From Trichomonas tenax (lineage: Eukaryota; Parabasalia; Trichomonadida; Trichomonadidae), in assembly GCA_023091735.1 (NCBI GenBank), contig JALKBU010000088.1, positions 1-64,000 of the forward strand: 64,000 nt of DNA, in the 5' to 3' direction. Positions 1 to 9,837 of this stretch are shown in pieces (within the stretch, counting starts at the first letter, position 1; every line of letters starts with the position of its first letter). The notes under the pieces were generated by a model. It was given only the letters and a program-made list of their open reading frames with translations. It did no database searches and was not told where the DNA came from. The position numbers and the translations under genes were made by a program.

Positions 1-692
1 AAAAAAAAAAACATATTTATGATTAGATTTACCTATTTATCATCGGCAACAACCTATTTTACGTTATAAAAATGCTATACAATGGGAATGTATTATAATG
101 AGTAAAGCACATCATGGCAAATCAATATTTTTGATGCAAGATATATCTAATATTTTAATGAAATATAGACTTTGTTAGCTAATTCTTTAATATATTATGC
201 ACAACAGGATTTCGTACATTGAGGTTCAATAACTTCTCAAAAAGTTAATCCAGTGAGTTAAAAAACGAGTTTCGCCGACTTTGCATATAAATTTTAGACA
301 AGCCTTGTGTTGGCTTTGGTGCAAATACATGAACTAATTCATCATTTGTGCGGTATTTTTCGTATTTTCAATTCTGATTGGACTATAAATTGCAGTAAAC
401 GATTGATTTCACTATATAGCGCGGAGCAATAAAATAGTATTAAAATAGTATTAAATTTATTCTCATATTTGACAAAAAGAAACTTCAAAAAAAGCAACAA
501 ATAATAACGAGTTTGTTCATTATAATCCATCATAATAATTGATATTATGAACAAATATTGATATTATAGAATTAAATTTGCAATACCTTTTTATAATTTA
601 AAATATTTAATGTGCTTTTGCACCCGTATGAGGGTCAGAAAAATTCTAGCATTTGACAAATGTCATTTGATACTTTTTAATTTTTTAAATGA
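1..692. other. AT-rich region without a supported gene
   Basis: No convincing coding region is visible. A minus-strand frame at 342-554 has an AT-driven Ile/Phe/Tyr/Leu composition and no recognisable motif. A short plus-strand open stretch near 20-175 lacks a start and ends at a stop; it could be a decayed coding fragment, but I cannot assign it to a family. Confidence 0.4.
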
Positions 693-1352
693 ATAGAAAG
701 TCCTTCTAACGTTTTAATTGATGGAATCCTACCATATGTTGATGAGCATTATATAGTTAGAAATGAATCTAGGATTGACTCAAATGCAGATCCAGAATGC
801 TTATTATACAATGCAAAAATAAAATCGTATATAGGTAATGTTGCTGTTACCATTGTTTCTTTCTGTGCCTTTAGAATGCATTCCAGACTGAAATCAGTCT
901 ATATTCCACAAACAATTGCTTCATTAAACTTTGATTGTTTTGTTTATATAAAAACATTATCAAATGTTGTTTTTGAAGAAAGATCAATATCTGTTCTTCG
1001 CATTAATCAAGGTACATTCTTTAAACGCCCAAAAATTAGAACTATTCGAATGCCATCATTCAAAACAATTTATGGAATTCAGTTCCAATACACAAACATC
1101 AATGACTTTATTTATTGTGGAACTGAAGAAATAACAAAAAATATATTTGCAGGAGACCTTCCTGCAAATATCTATGTGATTGAAAGCTATAGATTTGAAG
1201 ACTTCGCAAATATATTGAGATATAATGGAACGTTTAAAAGAATTGCAAGTTGTGGACTATATCCAGAACCTTTCAAAATACCAACATTGTACAGCTATTC
1301 AGCAAGAATATACATATACTATAGTTTGATAATGGTATTTATAACAATGTAA
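693..1352 (+). pseudogene. BspA-like leucine-rich-repeat protein, 5'-damaged fragment
   Basis: The reading frame is open from 693 to the stop at 1352, but its first in-frame ATG is at 876. Another ATG at 689 sits in a different frame and runs only a few codons, so a single-base change near 690-700 probably separates the true start from the body. The translation has BspA/TpLRR-type repeats: a CAF box, then motifs such as LKSVYIP, LRINQGTFF and IRTIRMPSF at about 22-25 residue spacing. In trichomonads such proteins form a very large family of candidate surface proteins, usually much longer and with a C-terminal membrane segment. Here only about four repeats remain, and the end (SLIMVFITM) could be a cut-off membrane segment. 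I read this as a degenerate family member; a short expressed protein starting at 876 is the alternative. Confidence 0.6.
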
Positions 1353-1796
1353 TTAACTTTTTTTATGCTGAAAAATTATTTATATTTTATGATTTTGATG
1401 AATGATTAAATTTTGATTGGAGCTATTTTTGTACCAAATCTATACATTCTCATCTTATGTATAATTTGCGCCAAAGCTAAAATGTCATTGAAATGTTTTT
1501 CTAATTATCAAAAAAGAAAAAAAAATGAAGTTATATTTTAACTCTTTTCTTTGAATATTAATGTAATTTATTGTTTGAGAATAGACTGCACTATAGCAGC
1601 TACAATCAATTAATGTTATGTCAGTAAACAAGCAACGAACTCAAGAAAACCATTCTTTTAAAAATGACACTAAATTTGCCAGAAAAAATGCGAAATATAT
1701 TGACTGAAGTGATAAATGTCATTATAAATTGTGTATATATTCAAGCAATTTATAATTCCTAAACTTTATTTATATAAAATTTATCGAACAAAAAAA
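1353..1796. other. AT-rich intergenic spacer
   Basis: The spacer lies between the 3' ends of the BspA-like fragment (plus) and the IFRD-like gene (minus), so it carries two convergent 3' flanks. No open frame, RNA-like structure or repeat stands out. Confidence 0.4.
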
Positions 1797-2894
1797 TTAG
1801 AAATCATCTTTCATTCTCTCTTCTTTTTGTTTCCTCTTCTTTTCAATAGAGAGATTTTTCTCCTTCTTTCCTTCACGAGATTGCTGTGATTTCTTGATTG
1901 CCTTGCTATCAACCAGTGCTTCTCTTAATCCTTTAAGGCGATATTCAAGGATTGACTGAATATGTGAATTCTTGACCATATGTGTTTGGAATCCTCCTTT
2001 CAAGATATCTTTGAGTGTATTGACAATGACTTGGGCTTGAATATCATTGAATCTAACTTCCTGCTCGAGGAATGTATACTTAACGAATGTTTCCTTGCCA
2101 CAAAGGAATTCCTGAATGTCATTGACTCTGTTTTTAACAATCTTGATTTCGTTCTTTTTGCGAATTCTATCTCCTGCTTCTTCCAATTTAGTGACGAATT
2201 TCATTGAGAATAGCTTTGAATGCTCTTCGGAGAGATAGTACATGTTCTCCTCATTGACGTATGACTCATAGATAACGCCCGCCAATTCGATTGCAGGAAT
2301 TACAATTTCGATGTTAGCGCTGTGAATGCCATTGATGATAACAGCTTCGAGATCCTCTTTGAAGAGCTTTGTTGCATAGTTTGGTGGGAAAATCGACAAA
2401 ATTAAATTGAGCCCACCATATAAATAAGAAACTGCGTAAGGAGAGAGACGTAACGGTCTTCCTTTCTTGTTCAATATCAACTCTATATACTCTCTGACGA
2501 TTCTTTCCGTTAATTCATCATTCGAACATGAAAAAGCAAGCGAAAATGCGACTGCAAAGAATCTGTATGATGTTGGATTAGTGACGTGTTCAAACTCCGG
2601 AATCATTTTCTTAATGAAATCTTCTACATTCTCTTCAATTGCATCTGCAAAGTTTAAACTTAAAACATTGATGACAGAAAGTGCCAAATCGTGTTCATGT
2701 TTGTTTTTGTCGTAGATAACAACCTGAAGAATTGCTTCAAGCAATGAATCGAAATCATGTTCGAATATTCCGAAGTTAACGAAGTTATCGCGAAGGAAAA
2801 TGAACATACTCGCGAGCGCATGAACCTTAATTTCGTACTGATCGCTTTTTATTTGGCGAATTAAAGCATTCATGTTCACTTGAACTTCGCTCAT
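1797..2894 (-). CDS. IFRD1-like ARM-repeat protein
   Basis: This 365-residue protein is mostly alpha-helical repeats of ARM/HEAT character (residues about 5-270). It ends in a very basic tail (SREGKKEKN to KKRKQKEERMKDDF). The segment GGFQTHMVKNSHIQSILEYR followed by DSKAIKKSQQS resembles the C-terminal region of interferon-related developmental regulators, where a helical N-terminal domain precedes a short conserved C-terminal block. Animal IFRD proteins act as transcriptional co-regulators and IFRD1 can bind ribosomes; a similar role here is inference. The start at 2894 follows an A-rich stretch with no intervening in-frame ATG and gives a complete N-terminal helix. The gene converges on the BspA-like fragment. 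A generic ARM protein is the alternative if the C-terminal similarity is coincidental. Confidence 0.68.
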   Translation of the reverse strand: MSEVQVNMNALIRQIKSDQYEIKVHALASMFIFLRDNFVNFGIFEHDFDSLLEAILQVVIYDKNKHEHDLALSVINVLSLNFADAIEENVEDFIKKMIPEFEHVTNPTSYRFFAVAFSLAFSCSNDELTERIVREYIELILNKKGRPLRLSPYAVSYLYGGLNLILSIFPPNYATKLFKEDLEAVIINGIHSANIEIVIPAIELAGVIYESYVNEENMYYLSEEHSKLFSMKFVTKLEEAGDRIRKKNEIKIVKNRVNDIQEFLCGKETFVKYTFLEQEVRFNDIQAQVIVNTLKDILKGGFQTHMVKNSHIQSILEYRLKGLREALVDSKAIKKSQQSREGKKEKNLSIEKKRKQKEERMKDDF

Positions 2895-4460
2895 TTTTTT
2901 TCTACAATATTTCCTTCAATTTTTTCTATGAGAAATAATCGTTGTGACATTCTTTTTGTTTTCATTATTAAGTCCATAGATATTATGAGATGGGTAGTTT
3001 CTATATTCATTGAAATTTTGTTATAAACGTTGTTGCTGGTAAAATTTTGATCACTTCAAATTATGATCACTTTTGTTGAACCATAACTTTATAAACATTC
3101 AGTGTTCTAACTTGTATGACTATATGTAGATAATACAATAACTAATCTATTTATGTCATAAGTCTGAGCATGATCTTATATGATTATGATAGTGAAAATG
3201 CATGTTTTAATATCATAACGATTAAAATCATTGTTTCAAGATAATCGAACCTATTCTTCCACAAATAATTTTAATAAATATGCATATATTTTAGATGTAC
3301 ATCTTTTAAACTCTTTTTTATAGAATAAAAGTTACTTTTGATGAAAAAAAATCGAAATATCAAATGTTAAAATGTGTTAATAAACGATTTTAAGTTATGA
3401 AATGTAGAACATAGATGCATTAAGTAATAAATATAGAATATAAATTCTCAAATAGCTAATAAATTGTTTATTCAAATATTTGTCTTATTTGAGCATGCTA
3501 TCTTTTCAAAAAGTACATCACTATGTGTGGTTATTGTAAATATAGCATATATGCGTCTGAAACATCAAAATATATTTTTGGGTTTTTATAAAATTGGAAG
3601 TACAGCACAGAGACACAAAGGAACAAACACAAAACGATTAGATATGGCTAGTGACACTTCTAAATAAACTCATTTTGCTGATTTCTTTTCGCAATAAAGG
3701 AGAAATCAGAGTTTATCCAATAGTCCAACGAAGAAAACTCCAAAAACATCAAAAATAAGACAATGAAAGAATAAGTAGCATAAACTATAAAGCTTTACAA
3801 GACAAAATTGTCAACCGAACAATCATAAAAAATCGGATTTCGCATGAAAAATTGCTTTAAAACTATCTGTATATCTCATATTGCGAGTCAAATAGACGAA
3901 AAAGAAAGAAATACAAATTTTATGATAATTTTATATGATCTTGGAGATATAGCATCACCATAGTATTTAAACTCTATTTATCCATCAAAAATCCAATTCC
4001 TCCAATTCTATACGTATTTTGTCCTCGAACACCTTCACTGCATTATAACTCAATATAGGTAAAAGAGAAATAAAGCAAACATATATGGCAATATTTTTCT
4101 TATATTTAGAATGAAAATACTTTGGAGAAACAACAAAATATTACAGTGAAAATGAAGATATAACTGAATTAAAATCAATATTGTTATTTTCTAATAATAT
4201 TTAATCAATAATTTCAAAATGAGTAGTGTAGTGTATATATAGAAGGATGATGGCTAAAGAGAAAAATGAAGTGGAAAATAAAAATTCTGGATTGAATTTT
4301 GTGTTTTTTCGGCCAAAAGTAGGTTGTCTGGGCTACAGTGGTCCTTTGTATATTATAGTTAGTGTAAGAAAATGCGTGTGTATTGAATTTTATTTTTTTA
4401 TCGGACTGTAAATTTTACACAAAATGTTTATTTTTATATCCATCAGAAATTTTTTTTTAA
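2895..4460. other. long intergenic region between divergent genes
   Basis: This 1.57-kb AT-rich region separates the 5' ends of the IFRD-like (minus) and TPR (plus) genes, so it should hold two promoters. A frame at 3464-3667 is short, has no family resemblance and is probably chance. No stable inverted repeat or RNA gene could be recognised by eye. Confidence 0.4.
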
Positions 4461-5771
4461 ATGAGTTCGAATGTAACGACAATATCTACGACACCTGTTT
4501 TCAGCAGCATCGGTGCGACTCTAGAGGCGGCTTTCATGTCTGCCAAGGAGCTCAGCGAGATAATGGGCGCAGAGGAAGAGATGAATGTAGCAAATAGTAG
4601 AATTATTGCATATCTACCTTCAAGCGCTCAATCAACGGGTGGAGATAGCAACGGCCAAATAATTTCCCAAGTTAGCCAACGAATTACCGAAATTTTGGAA
4701 GAATTTAAAATAACGACTAAAGCTGAGAAACTTCTGGAAATCGGAAAGTGTTACTACATTCTTGGTGACTTCCCCAACGCCTATGCTTCTTATTTATCTG
4801 CTTTAAGGTATAATCAGCAAAGTTTTAAATCGGATGATTGGTATATATGCGGAGCATTGCATCAGCACTTCACTGGCCTCCAAGAGGCACTCGATTGCTA
4901 TCTAAAGGTTAACGCCAAAGAGCTCCAAGGAAAGAAATATCGCGACTTTACAATGCGATTGGCAATTCTCAGCAGGCAACAGAAAAACTATGAATTAGCG
5001 TTTAAACTTTTTGCGGCACTTCAAGAAGACCCACCGGATTTGTTAACCAAGGAAGATATAACGCTGCAAATTTCATTTACATATTATCAGAGCCTTAAAA
5101 CCGACGATGCTCTTAAAATTGTCAATGATCTTCTCACGCAGTATCCAAACAACATGCTTTTGATCAGGGAAAGTTTGATCCTTCAATTTTTAATAACAAA
5201 TACGAACGGACTCCAAAAAATTCTTCCGACAATCATAAATTATTATAACAAATATCCGGACTATTTCATCAGGCTCGTGTTGGCGAGGATCTATTATCTA
5301 CTTGGCTCTTATGTCGAATCATACGAATACTTCAAAGGATGCATGGAATATTGGGCGGAACACCCCATGTTTTGGGTGAGCATCGGTCTCCTTTATTATC
5401 AAAATGGACAGCTTGATCTCGCGGCTGTTGCATTTCAGAGATCAATATACATGAAACCAAATGGAAAGGAAGCTTGGCTCAACTTGGGCTTCATATTCGA
5501 GAAGAAGAACGAGCGCGAAAATGCGATTAAAATATACAATACTGGCGTGAAACAGTGTAATCACCCGGATTTCCAGACTAGAATTAACAAAATAGGACAG
5601 TCCTCACTTATAGAAATCGATGACAACTTACTATTCGAACAAGTACCAGAAACTATTGAGAAACAATATCTTCGCGCAATTCCTATTATTGATATATCGT
5701 TTTTGACAAAGAATACAGGAACGGAATACTTCGACCCCGCATTTAAGTCGATCTCTTTATTTAACCAATGA
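4461..5771 (+). CDS. TPR protein resembling Cyc8/Ssn6 or KDM6A TPR domains
   Basis: This 436-residue protein is built of tandem tetratricopeptide repeats from about residue 85 to 375. Repeats with the clearest consensus (W/L/G/Y-A/A pattern) are LEIGKCYYILGDFPNAYASY, MFWVSIGLLYYQNGQLDLAA and AWLNLGFIFEKKNERENAI. The W-SIGLLYYQ block followed by a repeat ending in NP/KP resembles the TPR array of the fungal corepressor Cyc8 (Ssn6) and of animal KDM6A/UTX, which recruit transcription regulators. No catalytic domain follows; the last 60 residues are repeat-free. The start at 4461 is preceded by a long T run then AA, and the N-terminal 80 residues (Ser/Thr-rich, then Gln-rich) look disordered. 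A nuclear corepressor role is inference; other TPR scaffolds such as APC/C subunits are possible but fit less well. Confidence 0.7.
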   Translation: MSSNVTTISTTPVFSSIGATLEAAFMSAKELSEIMGAEEEMNVANSRIIAYLPSSAQSTGGDSNGQIISQVSQRITEILEEFKITTKAEKLLEIGKCYYILGDFPNAYASYLSALRYNQQSFKSDDWYICGALHQHFTGLQEALDCYLKVNAKELQGKKYRDFTMRLAILSRQQKNYELAFKLFAALQEDPPDLLTKEDITLQISFTYYQSLKTDDALKIVNDLLTQYPNNMLLIRESLILQFLITNTNGLQKILPTIINYYNKYPDYFIRLVLARIYYLLGSYVESYEYFKGCMEYWAEHPMFWVSIGLLYYQNGQLDLAAVAFQRSIYMKPNGKEAWLNLGFIFEKKNERENAIKIYNTGVKQCNHPDFQTRINKIGQSSLIEIDDNLLFEQVPETIEKQYLRAIPIIDISFLTKNTGTEYFDPAFKSISLFNQ

Positions 5772-6051
5772 ATTTTTCATTCTGCTCTCTTTTACCTTTA
5801 TTATGTTTATAAAACATTTTGTATGTTCACCATTTCTTTTTCTACAATACGCATTGCTTAAATTCGGCATCAAAATATTATAACGAATATCAAGAAAATT
5901 GACTCTTTTGAGTAAGAAAATTAAACTACGTTCATGAAAAGAAAAATGAGTTTAGCTTTATTGGAGATGAAATCTTAAATAATCAAATTTCGATAGGTAT
6001 GAATTTAGTATTAAAGAGAGAAAGAAATACGAAACAAAGACACATGATCAT
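5772..6051. other. convergent intergenic spacer
   Basis: This short AT-rich spacer lies between the 3' ends of the TPR gene and the repeat-protein gene. Apart from being where both transcripts should end, it shows no recognisable feature. Confidence 0.4.
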
Positions 6052-6366
6052 TTATTTGATACCAGCCTTACCGAAAGATGGGCAGTTATTAGCAATTGGA
6101 GCTCTCATCTTCTCAGAATCAGACTTTGGCTTTCCAGCAGAACCCAATGGAGCAGCTGGAGCTGCCTTATGGGACTCTACGCCGGCCTTACCAAAGGATG
6201 GTGTCTGATCCTTGATTGGGGCTCTCATCTTCTCAGAATCTGATTTTGGCTTTGAAGCTGTTCCTGTAGAAGCAGATGGAGCTGGCTTCTTTGACTCAAT
6301 ACCAGCACGGCCGAATGATGGTGTCTGGTCTTTGATTGGTTTACGCATACGTGCAGCGTCCGACAT
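6052..6366 (-). CDS. small 40-residue-repeat protein (TPSFGKAG repeats)
   Basis: This 104-residue protein consists of two full copies and one partial copy of a 40-residue unit. Each unit has a conserved head (MR-K/A-PIKDQTPSFG-K/R-AG) and a Ser/Pro/Ala/Lys-rich linker ending KPKSDSEK. The final copy is truncated after PSFGKAGIK. The DNA repeats with a period of about 120 bp. I recognise no family. The conserved heads look like short binding motifs on a flexible, probably disordered chain with Ser/Thr sites before Pro, so a scaffold or multivalent ligand is a reasonable guess, but function is unknown. The start ATG at 6366 opens directly into the first degenerate head (MSDAARMRKPIKD). The protein is small but its codon use and internal repeats argue strongly for real coding. 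Confidence 0.65.
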   Translation of the reverse strand: MSDAARMRKPIKDQTPSFGRAGIESKKPAPSASTGTASKPKSDSEKMRAPIKDQTPSFGKAGVESHKAAPAAPLGSAGKPKSDSEKMRAPIANNCPSFGKAGIK

Positions 6367-7053
6367 TTATAAATAAGTGAAGTGATTATTTTATATAAAA
6401 AAAATTATTCTTAAAAATTTGAACCATACAGAATAGAGAATTAAATATGATCAAGAACGGTAAGAAAACCGAAATTCTTAACGTATTTTATTTTATATGG
6501 CAAGATTGTGATGATTTTTCGTTAAATTATGATTTATTCATTGAATATATGGCAAAAATAAAATTTATGGAATAAAACTCAATTTTTATCGGTCTATTGA
6601 AAATTTCTATTACATAAAATAGTTTACATGGCAGATAGAAAAATTTGTGCCTCTTTTTTCTAATTTTCCATCGTTTATTTATATTTTACGTGGCAGATGC
6701 ATAAATTTCATTCAACTTCATTATCTCCTTTTATGGTTTCAGTCTGTGAACTTCAATATTTTACACATTTAGCCTCAAAGCTATTTGCTGCATAAATATT
6801 TATTAATTCCAGTCATATTTATTTGCACAGATAATATCAACTGTATGCCTGAAATTTAATCGATATTGAATGCAACAATGAAAGAAAGGAAATTTAATTA
6901 CAACAATAATTGCTTTATCAACGAACATCTAAACAGTATACATGGATATAATAAAGGTTCAACAAATGCAAAAGACACCAATCGATAATATAACTTATGA
7001 AACATTTCATCGAATCAACCGGAAATGATGAGATCACCCCATACTTGTGGTAT
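6367..7053. other. intergenic region with TTTACRTGGCA motifs
   Basis: This AT-rich spacer lies upstream of the repeat-protein gene. It contains two near-identical sites reading TTTACATGGCAGAT (near 6626) and TTTACGTGGCAGAT (near 6687). These are variants of the TTTACATGTCA motif found in many other intergenic regions of this window. No RNA gene or open frame is visible. Confidence 0.4.
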
Positions 7054-7512
7054 TTATTTGGCATTGCCGTGTTGAATTCTTGCTATTAAATCTTTTTGTT
7101 CTTGTTGATGACGAGCTTCGATGTCCTCGAGAGTTCTGCGCTGCTGAGCTATTAATACTTTGTATTCTGGATCGTTGGCGACATCTTCGTCGTCAGATTC
7201 GTTTAATAATTCTGAACTCAACGGAGGATTGCTGTCTTTGCTTGATACTGGTGGAGAAAGTTGTCCCATTGTCTGCCGTAGTTGTTCTTCTATCATCTGT
7301 TTAATTTCTTGTCCTTCCTCTTCCGTCAATCCGCAAGTTTTAACGAGTTCACCAACAACTTCATCAACATCATCGTTGAGAGTGTCGAACGGGAAGAATA
7401 CGCGATAGTCTGAGTTGCCCTGGTGTATTGTCAGGTTTATACTGACTTGATGCCAATTTAGATTCATCATTTGATACTTTTTTTTTTCAGAATTTTTTTT
7501 TCCAAGTCGCAC
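7054..7512 (-). CDS. stand-alone OSR1_C/WNK CCT-like domain protein
   Basis: Residues about 17-75 of this 152-residue protein (VSINLTI, then FPFDTLNDDVDEVVGELVKTCGLTEEEGQEI) match the pattern of the OSR1_C/CCT domain found at the end of SPAK/OSR1 kinases and inside WNK kinases. There the domain binds short R-F-x-V-type peptides. The rest is an acidic linker and a C-terminal helix rich in Gln/Arg/Glu (LIAQQRRTLEDIEARHQQEQKDLIARI) that should form a coiled coil. No kinase domain is attached, and none is encoded next door. The longest frame starts at 7512, but its first 14 residues come from an A-rich stretch. The paired ATGs at 7470/7467, just before NLNWHQVSIN, are at least as likely to be the true start. 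The family link is pattern recognition without a database check. Confidence 0.6.
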   Translation of the reverse strand: MRLGKKNSEKKKYQMMNLNWHQVSINLTIHQGNSDYRVFFPFDTLNDDVDEVVGELVKTCGLTEEEGQEIKQMIEEQLRQTMGQLSPPVSSKDSNPPLSSELLNESDDEDVANDPEYKVLIAQQRRTLEDIEARHQQEQKDLIARIQHGNAK

Positions 7513-8561
7513 TTTTTATTTTTGTTACAAGAACTCTTCGGCCCATGTTTTGTTTTAAAAGAACTCTTTTGTTATGTCTCCTGATTGATTCCTTCTTTGC
7601 CTTATTGATGAACAGCCTTTAAATTCCATCATTTCATTGTTGAGATATCAAAAATTAAAATCATTGCATAACATTACAACTATATCTATTTAACAAAAGA
7701 TTGAAAATGCGGAATATAGGGAACATCTAATATGACGTTTTTATTTGATCCTTTCTGACTGAATGCTAGTGAATATTGAAATAAAGTAAATACAAAGTGT
7801 TATTCCTTTTTTTAACATCAAACATTAAATTCAGATTCATATATGCATATAAAAGCATTGTAATTCTACTAACCTAACATTTGGCTTTCATCTTGCCTTC
7901 TCTTGTTAGATAATTTCATTATAAAATTCGGCAATTAAAAATGTTATCTAGAAATTGATCAAAACCTTTAAAAAATCTTAATGAATCTTTATGCCATGAA
8001 AAATAAGTTTAAATTTTTAAATGATCAAAGTCAGCTTTCTAACATAAGGTGGATATGTGAAAATATTTTTCGAAAAATTGAAATTTCTCGAGGCAACATA
8101 TGATAGATGGGAGGACTTTTGAAAATTGAGAAATGCTTTGACTATTAAAACTATGATTAAGGCTGTAATTCAACTGAGAAACAAATTTCCAAAAGTGGAA
8201 AACCATGTTATCCAAACTTTAAAGCGAAAAACATACTCAAAATAGAGAAAAGAAACAATCACTGAAGTATCGAAGTTTTGGCGGATAAATTTCGATAGGG
8301 GATCACTCCTTTACAACCCCTAACCTTTCAAATGTAAGATTGAATGAACTTTTTTCTTGCAAATATGAACTGTGAACATTCTGTAGACGTCAAAACCATT
8401 CACGAAAAGACCCTATTTCAATTTCATTGTTAAATTTCGAAGCCTTATTCATTTTTTATTTGAAGTTTAGATAGTACATACAAAGATAAAGCTATTGGAT
8501 ATGAAAAAACCGTCAGATTGCTATTTCAAAGAAAAAGAGCGGTTTTTCAATTTTTAATCGA
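7513..8561. other. intergenic region between divergent genes
   Basis: About 1 kb of AT-rich DNA separates the divergent starts of the OSR1_C-like gene and the Rab gene. Near the Rab start an imperfect inverted pair (AAAACCG near 8505, CGGTTTT near 8540) and an initiator-like element are present. Otherwise I see no gene. Confidence 0.4.
8547..8554 (+). promoter_or_regulatory. initiator-like element of the Rab gene
   Basis: TCAATTTT lies 7 bases before the Rab ATG. It fits the TCA-Py-T/A-rich initiator described for Trichomonas genes, where transcription starts at the A. Its position agrees with the very short 5' leaders of that group. Confidence 0.45.
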
Positions 8562-9161
8562 ATGTCCCATGAAACTGATCAGATGCCAAATGTAAAGCTC
8601 GTCCTTCTCGGCGAGAGCACAGTCGGAAAGACATCCATCGTCAATGTCGCGCATCGTGGTGAATTCATTGAAGATCAGACTTCAACAATCGGCGCTTGCT
8701 TCCAGATCAAGAAAATGAAGGTTGGCGATGCTTCTGTGAAATTGCACCTTTGGGATACAGCAGGTCAGGAGCGTTTCAGATCCCTCGCACCAATGTATTA
8801 CCGTGATGCTCAATATGCACTTCTTATCTACGCAATTGATAATAAAGATAGCTTCGACTCAATCGAAACCTGGCACAGCGGACTCGTTGATGACTGCACT
8901 AGCATGCCACACATAGTCCTCATCGGAAATAAGACCGACCTTGCTGAAAGCCGTATTGTAACAACAGAACAGGGTCAGGAGCTCGCACACAGACTTCACG
9001 CTCGTTTCTATGAAGTTTCTGCTAAGGCTGATCATGACAGCATTCTTAAAATGTTCCAGGATATTGCGGATGAAGCATTTAAGGAGATTCACATCGATCC
9101 AAATGGACTAACAACAAAGATAACAGATGGTCCATCTCCAAAACAAAAGAAGTGTTGCTAA
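8562..9161 (+). CDS. Rab family small GTPase
   Basis: This 199-residue protein has all Rab/Ras nucleotide-binding motifs. The P-loop GESTVGKTS is at 17-25, the switch-I STIG at 41-44, WDTAGQE at 64-70, NKTD at 123-126 and the SAK box at 153-155. It ends in KKCC, a double-cysteine signal for geranylgeranylation, so it should cycle on and off membranes. The effector segment TIGACF and the switch II region RFRSLAPMYYRDAQ are closest in style to the Rab5/Rab22 endosomal group, but parabasalids have very large, diverged Rab families and I would not assign a subfamily. A Rab guides vesicle docking in its GTP form; here the catalytic Gln of WDTAGQE is intact. The start at 8562 is supported by the nearby initiator-like TCAATTTT. 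Confidence 0.93.
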   Translation: MSHETDQMPNVKLVLLGESTVGKTSIVNVAHRGEFIEDQTSTIGACFQIKKMKVGDASVKLHLWDTAGQERFRSLAPMYYRDAQYALLIYAIDNKDSFDSIETWHSGLVDDCTSMPHIVLIGNKTDLAESRIVTTEQGQELAHRLHARFYEVSAKADHDSILKMFQDIADEAFKEIHIDPNGLTTKITDGPSPKQKKCC

Positions 9162-9837
9162 ATTCTTCGTATTTTCTTTCAGAAAAAATTATATATTTTA
9201 AACAGTATATATCATTGTCATCGAACATGCTGATAAAACCATTCTTCTTTTTTCCTCGATTTTTTAGAAAATTTTATATTTCATGTCTACCAATTAAAGA
9301 ATAGAGAACCATAACTATTCTCAATGTTTTGAAAATTTTCCATACATCATATCGGCAGCGAAAATAAGGATAAGTTTTATTCAAAAACAATATCAAAGTC
9401 CTTTTTCTTTAAAAACAAACTATAAGATTATAGAGTTGAACCAAGACTTTGTATATTCGAAACAAACCTGCATCAATAAGGTGCATAGTTCAACAATTAG
9501 CGATTGGGCCATGCCCAAGAATCGGAAAATTTGTTTTTAAGTTACATGACATGTAAAGTTTTGACACTTTACATGTCAAATAAAAGACGATAGCGCACAA
9601 TTGTCCAACTCTCCTATATTATATTCCATAAAAATATTGAACCTTATTTGCAAAATTATCACTAAATCTGGTATGTAAACATTATATACTATTGAATGGA
9701 ACCGAAAATAAAGCTTTAAAATCAAAATTGAAAATTGGTCCAAAAAATTATTAACGATAATATAGTTTTTATGAAAGATTTAGATTAAAAATTCAAAAGC
9801 TAAGCTACACTTAGAATATTTTGGATATTTAGTAATA
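9162..9837. other. intergenic region between Rab and Sec24 genes
   Basis: This AT-rich spacer carries the 3' flank of the Rab gene and the 5' flank of Sec24. Its notable content is the inverted TGACATGTAAAG pair at 9547-9578, listed separately. No open frame on either strand is convincing; a minus-strand frame at 9800-10030 overlaps the Sec24 start and is a shadow. Confidence 0.4.
9547..9578. repeat. inverted pair of the TGACATGTAAA motif
   Basis: The 12-base arm TGACATGTAAAG (9547-9558) is followed after 8 bases by its exact reverse complement (9567-9578). The motif is the one that recurs in intergenic DNA across the window. Its symmetry suggests a site for a dimeric DNA-binding protein, or a small RNA hairpin. 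It lies about 260 bp upstream of the Sec24 start. Confidence 0.55.

Noticed and set aside
9547..9578. Transcription terminator for the Rab gene
   Set aside because: The pairing is real but it lies nearly 400 bp past the Rab stop, has no T run after it, and contains the intergenic motif, so a protein-binding site is more likely.
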